Positions 10,063-21,254 of a stretch of 64,000 bases of DNA are shown here, piece after piece; position 1 is the first letter of the stretch, and each line of letters opens with the position of its first letter. Position numbers and translations under genes: made by a program. The stretch lies in NCBI GenBank assembly GCA_039654915.1, contig CM077594.1, forward strand, positions 91,588,893 through 91,652,892, in the 5' to 3' direction. Below the pieces are notes generated by a model that saw only the letters and a list, made by a program, of their open reading frames with translations, did no database searches and was not told the DNA's origin. Origin of the DNA: Aquilaria yunnanensis (lineage: Eukaryota > Streptophyta > Magnoliopsida > Malvales > Thymelaeaceae).

Positions 10063-12640
10063 TCACCAATAATCTGTACAAGAACACTGGCCATCCCGGA
10101 AGCGATGGAAGCGATTATTATCTCTTACAAGCAGTTCTCTCCCTACAGTGCCGGATACGAACTTAAAGAAAGCATGGCAATCTCCGCATATTCTAAGATT
10201 TTTAGTGATTCTTATAGGTACTCCTGGTGGAATGGCTAGAAGACCAAAAGCAAGAGCAATCTTCTCGCTATGGTAAGCCACTTCTGAAATCTTTTCCTCT
10301 TCCTCTAAATCAAACAGGGCATAATTGGTGTCTGGCAAATACCCAACATTCTCCATCTTCCTTCTTAACTCGGCTAACACTGCCTGAATCTCGGAGTTGC
10401 TCTCATGTGAATCATCTTTCGCTTGGAAAACATGGACTTTGTTCTTCACATTGATCCAGCTGTAACCGGTACCCTTTCTTATTCCTACTTCTTTCATCTC
10501 TTTCCTTACAACATCAGCCTCTTCCCACCTGCATGCATTTTACAGAACAGCTAGTTTGTAAGTAACAACCCTGGTGCTTGATTGCTCCGTGGAGTCCTTG
10601 ACAGAGGGAGGAAACTCATCAACTTACGCTAAAGGAGGACTCTTAGTTTCCAAGTATAGAAGCAAATGTCAGCACAAACATAACCCCTCACCCACACTCA
10701 AGAAAAGCAAGCAAACAAACAAAGATCAAAGAGTTTCCAGCCCGCTCATGACCATAGTTCACAACTCTCTAGAACTAGCCTGGCAAGTCCATCAAGGATA
10801 CACATAAAACCAAAGTGAGAATGCTCTCCCTTCTAATTCCAAAACTTTTAGCACTTCTTGCTATATGATACGAAGAAAGATATTGGAGTGGGGCCACAGG
10901 AGCAAGGCATCACTTGCCACTTGGTCTCCCCAGCTCTGCCCATAATTTAAAAGATAGCTAAAATTGTAGAAAGCAAGCAAACAAGTTTGAGGCAAAATTT
11001 ACTAATAAGTCGTTATGTCGTGTTTAACAGGGACCTAATTCTTACCTTCCAGCAGCCGCAAACATATTAGACAGGATCACATGGTTTCCAGAATCTTCAG
11101 GATCAAGCTCAAATAGCTTATCAGCTGCTATCTTCCCGAGCTCTGGACTTCCATGCATCTTACAAGCATTCAAGAGAGATCCCCAAACTGCAATTTTAGG
11201 AGGGAATGGCATTTTCGTTATGAGTTCATAGGCCTGCCCTACCATTCCAGCCCTCCCTAACAAGTCCACAACACAAGCATAATGCTCTGCTCCCGGTTCA
11301 ATCCTAAACCTCTTCCTCATTGACTCAAAAATGTCCATGCCAGCTTTCACAGCCCCAGCTCTACTACAAGCTGACAGTATGCACACCAAAGTCACATAAT
11401 TTGGCACGACTTCGCTGCCGCCAGCCATCATATCTTGAAACAATTTCAAAGCCATGTTAGCATGCCCTTGATGTGCATATCCACTTAGCATTGCATTCCA
11501 AGTAATCAAATTTCTCTCTGGCATCTTATGAAAAGCCTGCTCGGCATCATCTATGCTTCCACATTTGCCATACATATAAACCAGTGCACTTCCAACAAAA
11601 ATATTTTCCTCAACACATGCTTTAACAGCAAGTGCATGAACTGATTTACCAAGTTCAAGTCCCGCAAGACCGGCACAACTACTCAGAACACAGGAAATCA
11701 TAAAATCTGTTGGCTCAGAGCCTTGCTTCCTTGCCTCGGAGAAGATAACGCAAGCCTTCTCTTCCTCATCATTTTGCTGATAAGAAGCCAACATTGAACA
11801 CCAAGAAACATCATTTCTCTCCTTCATCGCACCAAAAACCATCTCGGACGATTTCAACTCCTCGCACTTCCCATAAAAATCAATAAGCCCATTACAGACT
11901 GAAAGATTCGAACCAAAACCAGCTCGAATAATTAAACCATGTAACTGTCTTCCGAGTTCCAAATAGGAAGCATCAGCACATGCGTTAAGGGATGCGCAAA
12001 ATGTTATCGAGTTGGGCTCACCCCCAGCACGCCTAAATTCAACAAACGCTCCCAACGCATTTCTGGGCGCCCCATTAAGCACAGAATTGGAAAGATACGC
12101 ATTCCATGTTGCAAGATTCCTCTCGGGCATTTCACCGAACATCTTCGCCGCATCATCTCTGAGCCCCGTCTTTGAATACATGTCAAAACAACTACAACCA
12201 ACAAACACGTCCAGTATCTGGGAAAACTTGAAGGCAAGCGCATGAAGCTGCCTTCCGACAACAGGCAAACGAAGAGTAGCCGCGGCCTTGAAGGCGCAAG
12301 GGAAAGTGAAGTCGTTGGGCGGAATGCGGTCGCGGCGCATGTTAGAGAACTGGGCCAGGGCGGAGGCGAAACGGCCGTTGTGAACGTGGCCAGCAATGAG
12401 AGCAGTCCAGGTGACAACTGTGCGGGAGGGGGGCGGGGTGAGTTGGAGGACGAGGCAGGCCGAGTCGGGGAGGTTGAATTTGGAGTACATGTTGACAAGG
12501 TGATTGTAGAGGAAAGCGGGGAGCGGGAGAACGAGAGTCCGGACGATTTGGGCATGGGTGGCTCGCCCGAGAAGAGGGGAGTGAGTCGATACGGCCGACT
12601 CGATCAGACCAGCGAGCGAGTTTGGGGTCAGGGAACGCAT
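10063..12640 (-). CDS. MEF11: PPR protein of the DYW class, MEF11/LOI1-like RNA editing factor
   Basis: Two exons on the minus strand: 12640-11046 and 10528-10063. The donor AG|GTAAGA and acceptor GCAG|GTGG rebuild an Arg codon, giving 686 residues, close to the 684 I recall for Arabidopsis MEF11/LOI1. Residues 1-530 are tandem pentatricopeptide motifs (VSWCSMLASYQQNDEEEKA, LITWNAMLSGYAHQGHANMA and others) that bind RNA. An E/E+ region follows, then a C-terminal DYW deaminase-like domain. Its zinc residues are visible: HSE (H618, E620) and CGDCH (C646, C649, H650), ending in DYW. The intron position and phrases such as VGCSCFDMYSKTGLRDDA and FKFVSGTVGRELLVRDNNRF support orthology. Known role of the family member: C-to-U editing of mitochondrial transcripts; loss changes isoprenoid-inhibitor sensitivity. 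Target sites here are not known. A hAT transposon begins about 157 bp upstream of the ATG. Confidence 0.92.
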
Positions 12641-13337
12641 TGAGAGGGACGACCTTGGTCATGGCAGGCTCACTGTATCTCTCGAGATGGAATGGCGGCA
12701 AATTTTGATTTCAATACAAACAACAAATATTTGTGCAATAATAATAATAATAATGTGCGAAGTAGTGGGTGGAATGGTTCAATCCTCAGGGACGAGTAAT
12801 GGTGTTCATTGGGCTGGTCCTGACACGGCCCAGCTCGGGACCGGCTTGCATCAAGTACGGCCCAGGCTCAGTTAAGACCGACACGGCACGGGCCCGTTTT
12901 AAGACCAGCTTCATGTGGGCAGTTTATGGGTTTGGAAGAGGGGGGGAGCCAAGTGGGCTCGGCACGGCCCAGGAGGCGCCTGGGCCCGACACGGCACGGC
13001 GGCGGAGCGCAATGGTCAGGAAGCCAACGTTTCGAAAATTAAAAAAAAAAAAAGAAAATGACAATTTTAGTCCCTACAACGGCTCCTAGCCCTTTTTTGA
13101 CCCTTGTAATTACGTTTTTTCCCCATCCAACAACTATTTTGTAAGGGTTTTTTTGAAAAAAAAAAAAACCTTCCCCTATAAATAGGGAAGTCATTTCCAC
13201 AATTTCTTCACACCACTCTTAGCAATCTCTCATTCTCTACTAATATATTCTCTCATTTCTTTCAAGCAGTCAATATTATTTTCTTTATTCTCAATTACTT
13301 TCGAAGCTCGTGATCTGCTTAATTTTGCCTCATACAA

Positions 13338-15515
13338 ATGGCATCAAGAGGAAAGGGAAATGCCTTAAGCTCTTCATCCCGTACCGGTTTGAGGTCATTT
13401 TTCCGTGGCCTTTCCCAACCGGCGACCCGTGGGACTCATATCCAACAAACTAACGATAGCGACCAATTCGATATGAGTCAATACGACTTGGGGCTCGACG
13501 ATCAACTTTCTGATGATGACGTTGAGAATGTGGAGCCAACGGCAACAGGGAATGTTAGTGGAGGAAATGGTTCTGGACAAACCCCGACAAGCCATCAAGT
13601 CGAACTTCCGCCAGAAGGTAACACGTCGAGGCATACCGCATGGGTTTGGGAGCATTTTAACCAAGTTTGTGAGAAGGATAGTCATAGAAACAATGCAAGG
13701 TTCGCACATTGCAAACATTGCAAGCAAAAGCTCTCGCACAAGAAGAACGCTGACACAGGAACACTGAGACGTCACATGGAATCAAAGCATCCGACTTTAT
13801 GTCCAAATGCAGCTACGAGTACCGACGGTCAGACACAGTTTGCAAGCAGTGCCGGCGGATTAGGTATTTTTAAATTTAATCAAAAAGATTGTAGAGAAGG
13901 CATGGTAAAATGGATTATGTTAACTGAAAAACCATTTACACAATCGGAAGATAGACACATGGAAAAATGGATTACATCATACTTAAACCCTGCTTTTAAA
14001 AGAACATCTAGGACCACTACTAGGAGGGAGGCATTTAAAATTTATGAAGCTGGTAAATCAAACTTACAAGCATACTTCTCTGCTTTTGATCATTCTATCT
14101 CATTTACTAGTGATATGTGGACTTCACCATTAGGACAAGATTATTATTGTATAACTGCATATTGGATTGATGATAGTTGGGTCATTCAAAAACATATTAT
14201 TGCATTTAAGTGGATGGAGGTCGATCATACTGGTTGGAACATATTCAATGTAATTTCAGAAAGTTTAAAAGAATTTTTTTTTCATGACAAGGTTTTTAGC
14301 ATAACATTTGATAATGCATCAAACAACGATGTCGCGGCTGAGACATTGAAGGAATCACTAGAACCTGTCCGTGATGTCACATTTTTTCACATTAGGTGTA
14401 TATGTCATATTTTAAACTTAGCTGTCCAAAAAGGTCTTTAAGTTTTGAGTAATGAAATTACTCCAATTAGGTGGGCAATCCATTATTTTAAGTCAAGGAC
14501 CAAAGTTTCTAAAGAGTTTAAGCAATATTGTCTGGAAAATGACCTCGATTTTAGTTGGAAACGTTTAAAACTTGATTGCCCTACCCGATGGAACTCCACT
14601 TACGAGATGTTGATGGATGCGATGCCATTTGCTGCACACATGACATGTTTTATAAATGTCAGAGAAAAGAAAACGATTTTGAAACAAGAGATGTGAGATA
14701 AACTGTCAAAATTGGATGTTGTGCTGCGATATTTTTATGATGCCACTGTTTTTTGCTCCGATGTATATTATTCCACATCGCACAAAGTTTTAATGCATCT
14801 GGTCAACATTGCATGGGTTTTTAACCAATACAAATATGACGAGTTCTTAAAAGACACAATTAAGGCCATGAAAGATAAATGGATTTTATATTTCAGTACT
14901 ATACCCCCAATCTACTTACTTGTATCTGCACTAGACCCGACCGTAAGAATCACAGGTACGCAACAGCTACTTGAGGGTTATTATAGTTTCTTATAAATGA
15001 CACATATTTCTGTTCATGCTATAACTGCCTTTATTGATGAGCATTTGCGAGAGTTATTTAAGATTTATGCCGGTCGGTATAAGGATAAGGTTGCAAACAC
15101 TACTTCATCTACCATCGGGTCTTCATCATTGTCGGGCTCATTGTCATTCAATTCGGCTGAACAACTCCTCAAACAGCCCCGTGCTGCCGCATCCGGTTTT
15201 ACTGAAGTGGACGCATACCTTAACCTTGTTTGGGAGAATAGTGAGACGGACATTCTAGACTAATGGAAAGCAAGAAGCAACAAATTTCCAATACTCTCAC
15301 TCATTGCCAAAGAAGTTCTAGCTGTTCCCGTTTCAACCGTTGTATCGGAGTTCGCTTTCAGTGCTGGGAAGAGTGTCATTTCAGAGAAACGCGCAAGGTT
15401 GTCACCAGATGCAGTTGAAGTTTGTATATGCAACCGTGATTGGGGTCTTGCAGCTTTAAGATTACAAGATAACAAGAGTTCTGACAAGGAAAACCCCTAT
15501 GAGATAGATGTTTAA
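13338..15515 (+). pseudogene. hAT transposase (zf-BED + dimerisation domain), four in-frame stops
   Basis: One frame runs 13338-15515 (726 codons counting stops) and is broken only by TAA at 14439, TGA at 14694, TAA at 14994 and TAA at 15261. No frameshift is seen. The N-terminal third is low-complexity, then a BED zinc finger (CKHCKQKLSHKKNADTGTLRRHM, cut short here as C-x2-C ... H-x-H type: CKHCKQ ... HMESKH). The hAT catalytic core follows with SFTSDMWTS and ITFDNASNND, then HIRCICHILNL. The C-terminal dimerisation domain has SLIAKEVLAVPVS and SVISEKRARLSPDAVE. The first stop falls just after VQKGL, before the second half of the core, so no functional transposase is made. Family: RICESLEEPER/Tag-like hAT. 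A TATA-like CTATAAATAG lies at about 13176-13185. Confidence 0.9.
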
Positions 15516-15744
15516 ATTCACTGCTTGCTCATTATTTACTTACTTTGTATTTGATCTGATTTTGCTGTTTAGCACAGATCGTACCTTTTATTTTGCATTT
15601 AATTTTATGGAACGTTTCGCTATTGAGTTATGTAAAGCCCGTTCCATGGTATGTAAGTGTCGTTTGGCTTTAAAATTAATAAAAGTTCACACCGGTGGTA
15701 GTGTTTTACTCTTAAAACAAGTAATTATAAAAATATAAAGATAA

Positions 15745-16370
15745 GCTTAGAATAACTATTAATCTAGTTCTTCTATTTACTCTGTTGGTCCCCAATTTTT
15801 TTTTTGTTGGTTTATGTACTATTTTCTAAGGTAAGACATTGATGAGCATAATTTATTATCTTTATCTCTAATTTTTTTTGTCACTATTTTATTTATTGTC
15901 TTACCAATACAAATCTTGGTAATCATCGTTTGTTTCTTTAGCATGAAGAAATAACTTTAGTCATTAAGGTTTTAATAATTGACTTAATAAAGGTTAAAAA
16001 AAATTGTTTAACTCAAAATCAAATATATCATAGTTTCCAAACTTTTTGGTCAATTTCTTACTTTTTATTTTTATTTTTATTAATTTATTGATTTAACCTT
16101 TGATTAATTAACATCAATTCAACATAATATTGTATCATATTTTTTCATTATTAGTGATTGAGATTTTTATAATGAGTTATTTACTTTAAAAGATCCATGA
16201 TTCAATAAAGTACTTTGGTCCATAATTGTTAAAATTGAAAAATCCATATTATAACTATTACTCTAGATCTTCTATTTCCTCTCTTCGTCATCAACCTTTT
16301 CTTTTTCAGTTATTGTTTTATGTACTATTTTAAAAGGTAAAACATTAGTTACCAAAAATTTGTTCTCTTT
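15745..16370 (+). repeat. Fragments of the Helitron-like repeat inside the hAT element
   Basis: The stretch 15745-16010 closely matches 21585-21840: shared words include TATGTACTATTTTCTAAG, AATCTTGGTAATCAT and AATTGACTTAATAAAGGTTA. A second, shorter copy of the start of the same segment follows at about 16245-16370 (CTCTAGATCTTCTATTTCCT ... TACTATTTTAAAAGGTAAAACATTAG region). They were either inserted into or acquired by the hAT element. Confidence 0.65.
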
Positions 16371-16669
16371 AACATACCGACAATAATATTTTTATATTAT
16401 TTCATTTTAATATCAATTTGTAAAAATATAAAATGAAATTAAACTTAAAATTAAAGACTAAAAATTTAAAATTGAAGACTAAAAATTTCAAATTAAAACT
16501 AAAACTTAAAATAAAAAAAAATTACAAATTGAAAATTTAAAAATTAACGGCCTAGCTCGGCACGGGACCGGGTTAGGCCCAGCACGTGTCAACCCGGGCT
16601 GTGCCCGGGCCCAAATTCCTTAGGCCCAGGACTGGCCAGTCCGGCCCGGTGAACAACTCTAGGGACAAG

Positions 16670-17794
16670 TGGACCTGAAATAAAATATAATGGCCAGGTG
16701 CAGAGACCATTTAATATTTAAGCCAGTATTGACCTGAAGAAAAGAAAACTCAGTGACAGCTGTAATAGGGAGATAGAACACAGTGACCTCAGTTCGTTTA
16801 GTATTTTCATGTTTTAGAAATGTGTTTTGATCGGTCAAACACATGGGTCAACATTCACCTAAATTGTTGGTGAGCAAAAATAGGCTTATATTTTATAGTT
16901 ATTACATCTATGCTATCAGATTATCTGTTCGCATCAGCCTCGCTCTCCACGCTTCAAATAGACAGTCGGCTGAAGCTTGCTTCAAATCTGTGCACAAAAG
17001 CATGGAATTAGTTGGAAATAGATCTGGATTTGTTGGCTGGCAGAACGAGAATTTGGTGTTCTTATGGTTTGACGGATCAATGACTTGAATCCGTGTTCTT
17101 ATAGTTTGACAAGGCAACGCTAAAGGGGCTCAAAATTGCAGCCCAAAAATAGATCTATTCGCAAGACAACTTGTGACGCTCTTCCTCATTTGATCGTCAC
17201 CCAGAGACGTCAGGTTAGTTCCGGTGTTCTCATGCTTTGGTGACTTCAATTCATGCACAGATGCAAGGATTCGCGCCAAGACTTTGAAAGATGACTCGAA
17301 CCCATGCATGGATTGTTGATCGATGGCCTACGAGATGGGGTGGCAAGGGTGATCATTTGATCTATGCATGGATTGTTGATCGGCTGGCCGACGGGATGGG
17401 GCGATGAGGATGGATTGTTGCGTCGTTGTTCCACCACTCAAGCAAGGTAATTTGGGATTCTTGAATGACCAGCAAATTTGCCCAACTTGATCCAATTTTG
17501 ACGTGTTAACACGGTCACGTGCTCATGAGACGAACTAACCTTAGTCTTCTCTTCTATAAAGCCTCCTATAGGTCCCAAGATACCATGATCATGATGGTAA
17601 CCCTCCCATTGTGTGATCGACTTTGTGATCGTGGGGATCTTCCGTAATGTAGATTTCCTACATGTAATTGTTAAAAATTGTTTGTAACTAAATGGCCGGA
17701 TCTTTTGATCATGATAAAAAAAAATGTTTATCATAAATATTTATCATTTCTAGCTATACAATGTTAGAACTGGGCCACATGGTTAATTTTAGGT
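16670..17794. other. Intergenic region with a short tandem duplication
   Basis: No convincing gene. The phrase ATGCATGGATTGTTGATCG occurs at about 17306 and again at about 17367, each followed by a similar GGCC...GGGATGGGG stretch, so a roughly 60-bp segment is duplicated. Short reading frames here on the minus strand look fortuitous. Confidence 0.5.
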
Positions 17795-18860
17795 TATAAC
17801 TATACTATATTCTAAGGAAGAAAGAAATTTTAATGTTCATCTACAGTACATGAACAGTATATTTTTTTTCATTTTTTCTTTTTATGAGATTTGCTCTTTT
17901 ATTAATTTTATTCTCTTTTAGCAAGGCGCTCACTTTTGTGAGAGTCAATGTTGCAATTTTCTTGGTTTTAACTCTATTTCATGTTTATTTCGGTAAAAAA
18001 ACAGTTTTAGTCCCTAATTTTCTAAGTTTTCCAGTTTAGGCCCTGAGTTACCTCCGTGTTACATTTTGGTTCCTGAATTTTATAATTATTTAATTAGATC
18101 TTCTATTTGCTCTTTTGATCCCTAAACTTTTTTTTTTTGGTTGTTTTATGTACTATCATTTAAACTAAAACATTAGTCACCATAGTTTGTTTATTTTTTA
18201 GTTAAATTATTTTTGACTTTATTAAGTCAATTATTAAACTTTTAATACATAAAATTTTTTCAGTTTTTATCTTGGTCCAAATTTTTTTATTATCTTTCTT
18301 TATTATTATTTTTGAACTGTTTTTTTAACTAATCTTTCTTTATTATTTCTTTTTGAAATGAAACTTTAATAATTATAATTTGCATATTTTCTGAAATGAA
18401 ACCATTAATTAATTGACATAAGTTAAATACAATTTTGTGTTTTGGTCATTTTTTTCATTATTGATTATTAATTTTTGCTGCATTAATTATTTACTTTAAG
18501 GTCTATAGTTTACTAAAATAATTTTTTCAATAATTTCTGAAACTTAAAGTAAAATTTTCTAAATAAATTTTTTATTGATGTTAAAAATTCAAATTTTTTT
18601 AATAAAAAAGAAAATATGTATGAATTCAAAGAACACACAATTTTTTGTTTCATGGTATTATATTTTAATTATAACTAATCATTTTAATGATAAGAATATA
18701 ATGTAAAGAGAACCCAACTCAAAATTAAAATAAAGTAAAATTTTAGTTGATTAATGTGAATTTATGAATAAAATTTTTTTAATTACTTATAATAAAAATT
18801 TATTTTATTATAAAATTTATCAAATTAAGTCATTGCAACACCGTGTGAGTTATCCAAACC
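17795..18860 (+). mobile_element. Helitron-like non-autonomous element, copy 2 (decayed)
   Basis: It starts near TATACTATATTCTAAGGAAG and runs through segments shared with copy 1 at 21255-22706: the CAGTTTTAGTCCCTAATTTT stretch, TCTTCTATTTGCTCTTTTGA, and the GTTTTATGTACTATC stretch. Near 18830 it ends in GTCATTGCAACACCGTGTG, resembling the CCGTCGCAAC...CGGG hairpin at Helitron 3' ends. No coding capacity is seen. Assignment to Helitrons rests on the ends only. Confidence 0.45.
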
Positions 18861-19057
18861 TCATTCTTACTAATAGACTTTTTGTCAAAGAAAAAATCAG
18901 AGGGAGAGAGAGAGAGATAAAATAGACACGGTGGTATAATACTTTTTTAATCCCTTTTATAATGTTTGGAGTAAAACAACAAAAGAAGAAAAAAAAATGA
19001 TTACCCATGTTTTCCTTTTACCTGTTTTCACTCGTGTTAAGCTAATGATAAAAATGT

Positions 19058-20283
19058 GGGGAAAATTATAAAAAATTTCTTAAGATTTAGGGTAGCTTAT
19101 AGTTGTGTCCCTTATTTTTCAAAAACCTACACTTACCCCCTCTAACATTAACACTGTTACTCACCATTATAAAAAAAAATATATTTAAAAACAGAGAGAG
19201 AGAGAGTGTGTGTCTTACTTTGCCATCTCATCTTTGTTCCTTAGAAATTTTATCCCCCAACTCATACATCTAACAAGCCACTCCCATCCCTCTCATCACT
19301 CGCCAACTTATACCCTTCAACCTGCTTCGTTTTCAACTCCCTAACTCTCTTTCATCAATCTAGAAATTCTTTTTTCTGATCTCAATTGGAGAATACGACG
19401 ATTCGGGGCTGCCACTGTCCACCGTGAGGGAGGACCGACAGAGTGATTAACCTGCCACCATCGACCGGAACGCATATGGCACGATGATTCATCCGGAGAA
19501 GACGACGATTCGTGGCCGCTCACTCCCACCTGTTTATTTTCGTCTCCTCGCCTCCTCCGATGGTCGTGCCTCCTCACCTCATTTGATGGTCACTCCTTCT
19601 CGCCTCCTCCTCGATTTTGCCAGATCTTCGAGCCGCCGCCTCCTTCATCGCAGTCGAATCAATATGACCACCCAGTTATTTCCTAGGTGAATAGGACTTC
19701 CCAGGCGAATAGTGATCGGAATTGCGCTGCGCGGCCGAGAGCGTGTTTAACTTTGGAGAAGAATGCGAGTAGGCGGTGGACATCTGCATCTGCATTGTCA
19801 CGTAGATCCTAATCAGACGACCATCGGGCGACGATGCTCCAACAAACTCATTAGTTGCCTTGTAATCGAGCATGTTTGATTTCAACCGGGTTCGAGTTCA
19901 ATCCATGAGTCGTCTTGCAATCGGGCAACGATGCTCTGGCAAACCCATAACTCCGGCAAACCCACGATTGCAACCGGGATCGATTTCTGGTTCGAAATTG
20001 TTCGAAATGGATCTGTTCCTGATCTGTTCAAAATCGTTCGAAATTCCTCTCCGAAAATCCCATGCTCAAAAGAACGAGACTGAGTGACTTTTGTAGATGT
20101 ATAAGCTGGGTGGTAAAAATTTCTAAGAAATAAGGCTAAGATGGCAAAGTTAGACATTTTCTCTCTCTTGTTTTCTTTTGTTGTAACGATGTTAATGTTA
20201 CAGGGGTAAGTGTAGGTTTCCAAAATAGGGGAATACAACTATAGGTTACCTCAAATCTTAGGGGGGGTTTCAGTAAGTTTCCC
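19058..20283. mobile_element. Mutator-like element (MULE) with long inverted ends and 9-bp duplication
   Basis: Flanked by TAAAAATGT at 19049-19057 and again at 20284-20292, a perfect 9-bp target duplication, the Mutator signature. The ends are inverted repeats of about 210-230 bp: 19058-19285 against 20077-20283. They share TAAGATTT, ACCTACACTTACCCC, AACATTAACA, TTTGCCATCT and ACATCTA in the same order. The 1.2-kb element has no transposase. Its centre (19330-20070) is much richer in GC than the ends and may be captured host sequence. Confidence 0.85.
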
Positions 20284-20717
20284 TAAAAATGTAACTACTT
20301 GTTGTGATAAAACAAAAAGCGTGCCAAAAGAACTAATGTAATTAGTCCCAACATCAAAACTATTTAATAGGATTTTTGATTTGATTACCGGTTATTGAAA
20401 TGGGTGATGGATGTAACTACAATATAACCTCATTTATTTCAGGATATCATTGCACCAATTAATGCAAGAATATCTTCTCTATAATAATAAATTGTGTATT
20501 CTCCTAAAAAATCATGAATTTAACATGCAGCCATTAAATTTCAATGAAATCAATCACTGTATTTCATTTCACATTATAAGTTGTCTAGAGGAAGTTTCAT
20601 AATTAGAACAACAAGCATACTTCTCTTTTCTGTCATTATACAGTGTGACCCATCATGAACTAATTTCCCCTTTTTGGAGTCTTGTAAATTTTATTTTACG
20701 TGCCAACATAAAAATTA

Positions 20718-21060
20718 GGGTAAACTGCAACTGTCATCCCTAAAATATACTCTTTGTTACTTAATCGTCCCTAAATTATCAAGTGTTGTATCAATGGTCC
20801 CTCAAACTATTTAATTATTGCTATATCGTCCTGCTGTCCATCACAACTGTTAAGAGTAGATAGAAAAATAATGTAGCTACTGATGTGGCTTTGAAAACTT
20901 ACGTTGGCTTTACTTTTCCATCAATCCTTAACTGTGTGATGGACAATTGGACAATACAATAACAATTAAGTAATTTGAGGACGATTGATACAACACTTGA
21001 TAAATTTGGGATGATTGAGCAATATGAAATATAGTTTAGAGATGACACATAGAGTTTACC
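20718..21060. mobile_element. Fold-back MITE (MULE-like ends)
   Basis: It begins GGGTAAACTGCAACTGTCAT and ends, read in reverse, GGTAAACTCTATGTGTCAT. The arms are about 140 bp each and share ATCAAGTGTTGTATCAAT, and TTGTCCATCACA near the centre. No clear target duplication was found. The GGGTAAACT start is common in plant Mutator-derived MITEs. Confidence 0.75.
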
Positions 21061-21254
21061 TTATACATTAAAGGAAAATGCTAAACATACCAACACTTGC
21101 GCGAAACTTTCCCTTGGTAAATGATATAAAAAGAACGATTGTATACAAAATTGCCTAGTAACTAATTAGACACATCTTTTAGTAGGAGAAAATTTTGAAA
21201 AACTGTTATTATATATGACACTATTCTAAATAAAAATAAATCATTTCACATACC

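Larger units (their letters stand above)
12797..16661 (+). mobile_element. hAT transposon, complete ends, 8-bp target duplication
   Basis: The element starts TAATGGTGTTCATTGGGC and its other end read in reverse starts TAGAGTTGTTCACCGGGC, a typical plant hAT terminal inverted repeat. It is flanked by GGGACGAG (12789-12796) and GGGACAAG (16662-16669), an 8-bp target duplication with one difference. GC-rich subterminal stretches with GGCACGGGCC-like words occur at both ends. It encodes a zf-BED/hAT transposase with nonsense codons. Its 3' half after the transposase contains fragments of another repeat family (15745-16370). It stands in the 5' flank of the PPR gene. Confidence 0.92.

Noticed and set aside
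12242..12643. Open frame of 133 codons on the + strand
   Set aside because: Antisense to the well-supported PPR exon; arises from its GC-rich codons.
13395..13775. Minus-strand frame of 126 codons
   Set aside because: Shadow of the hAT transposase frame.
17246..17734. Two consecutive minus-strand frames (63 and 98 codons)
   Set aside because: No recognisable motif; the first is built on a short tandem duplication.
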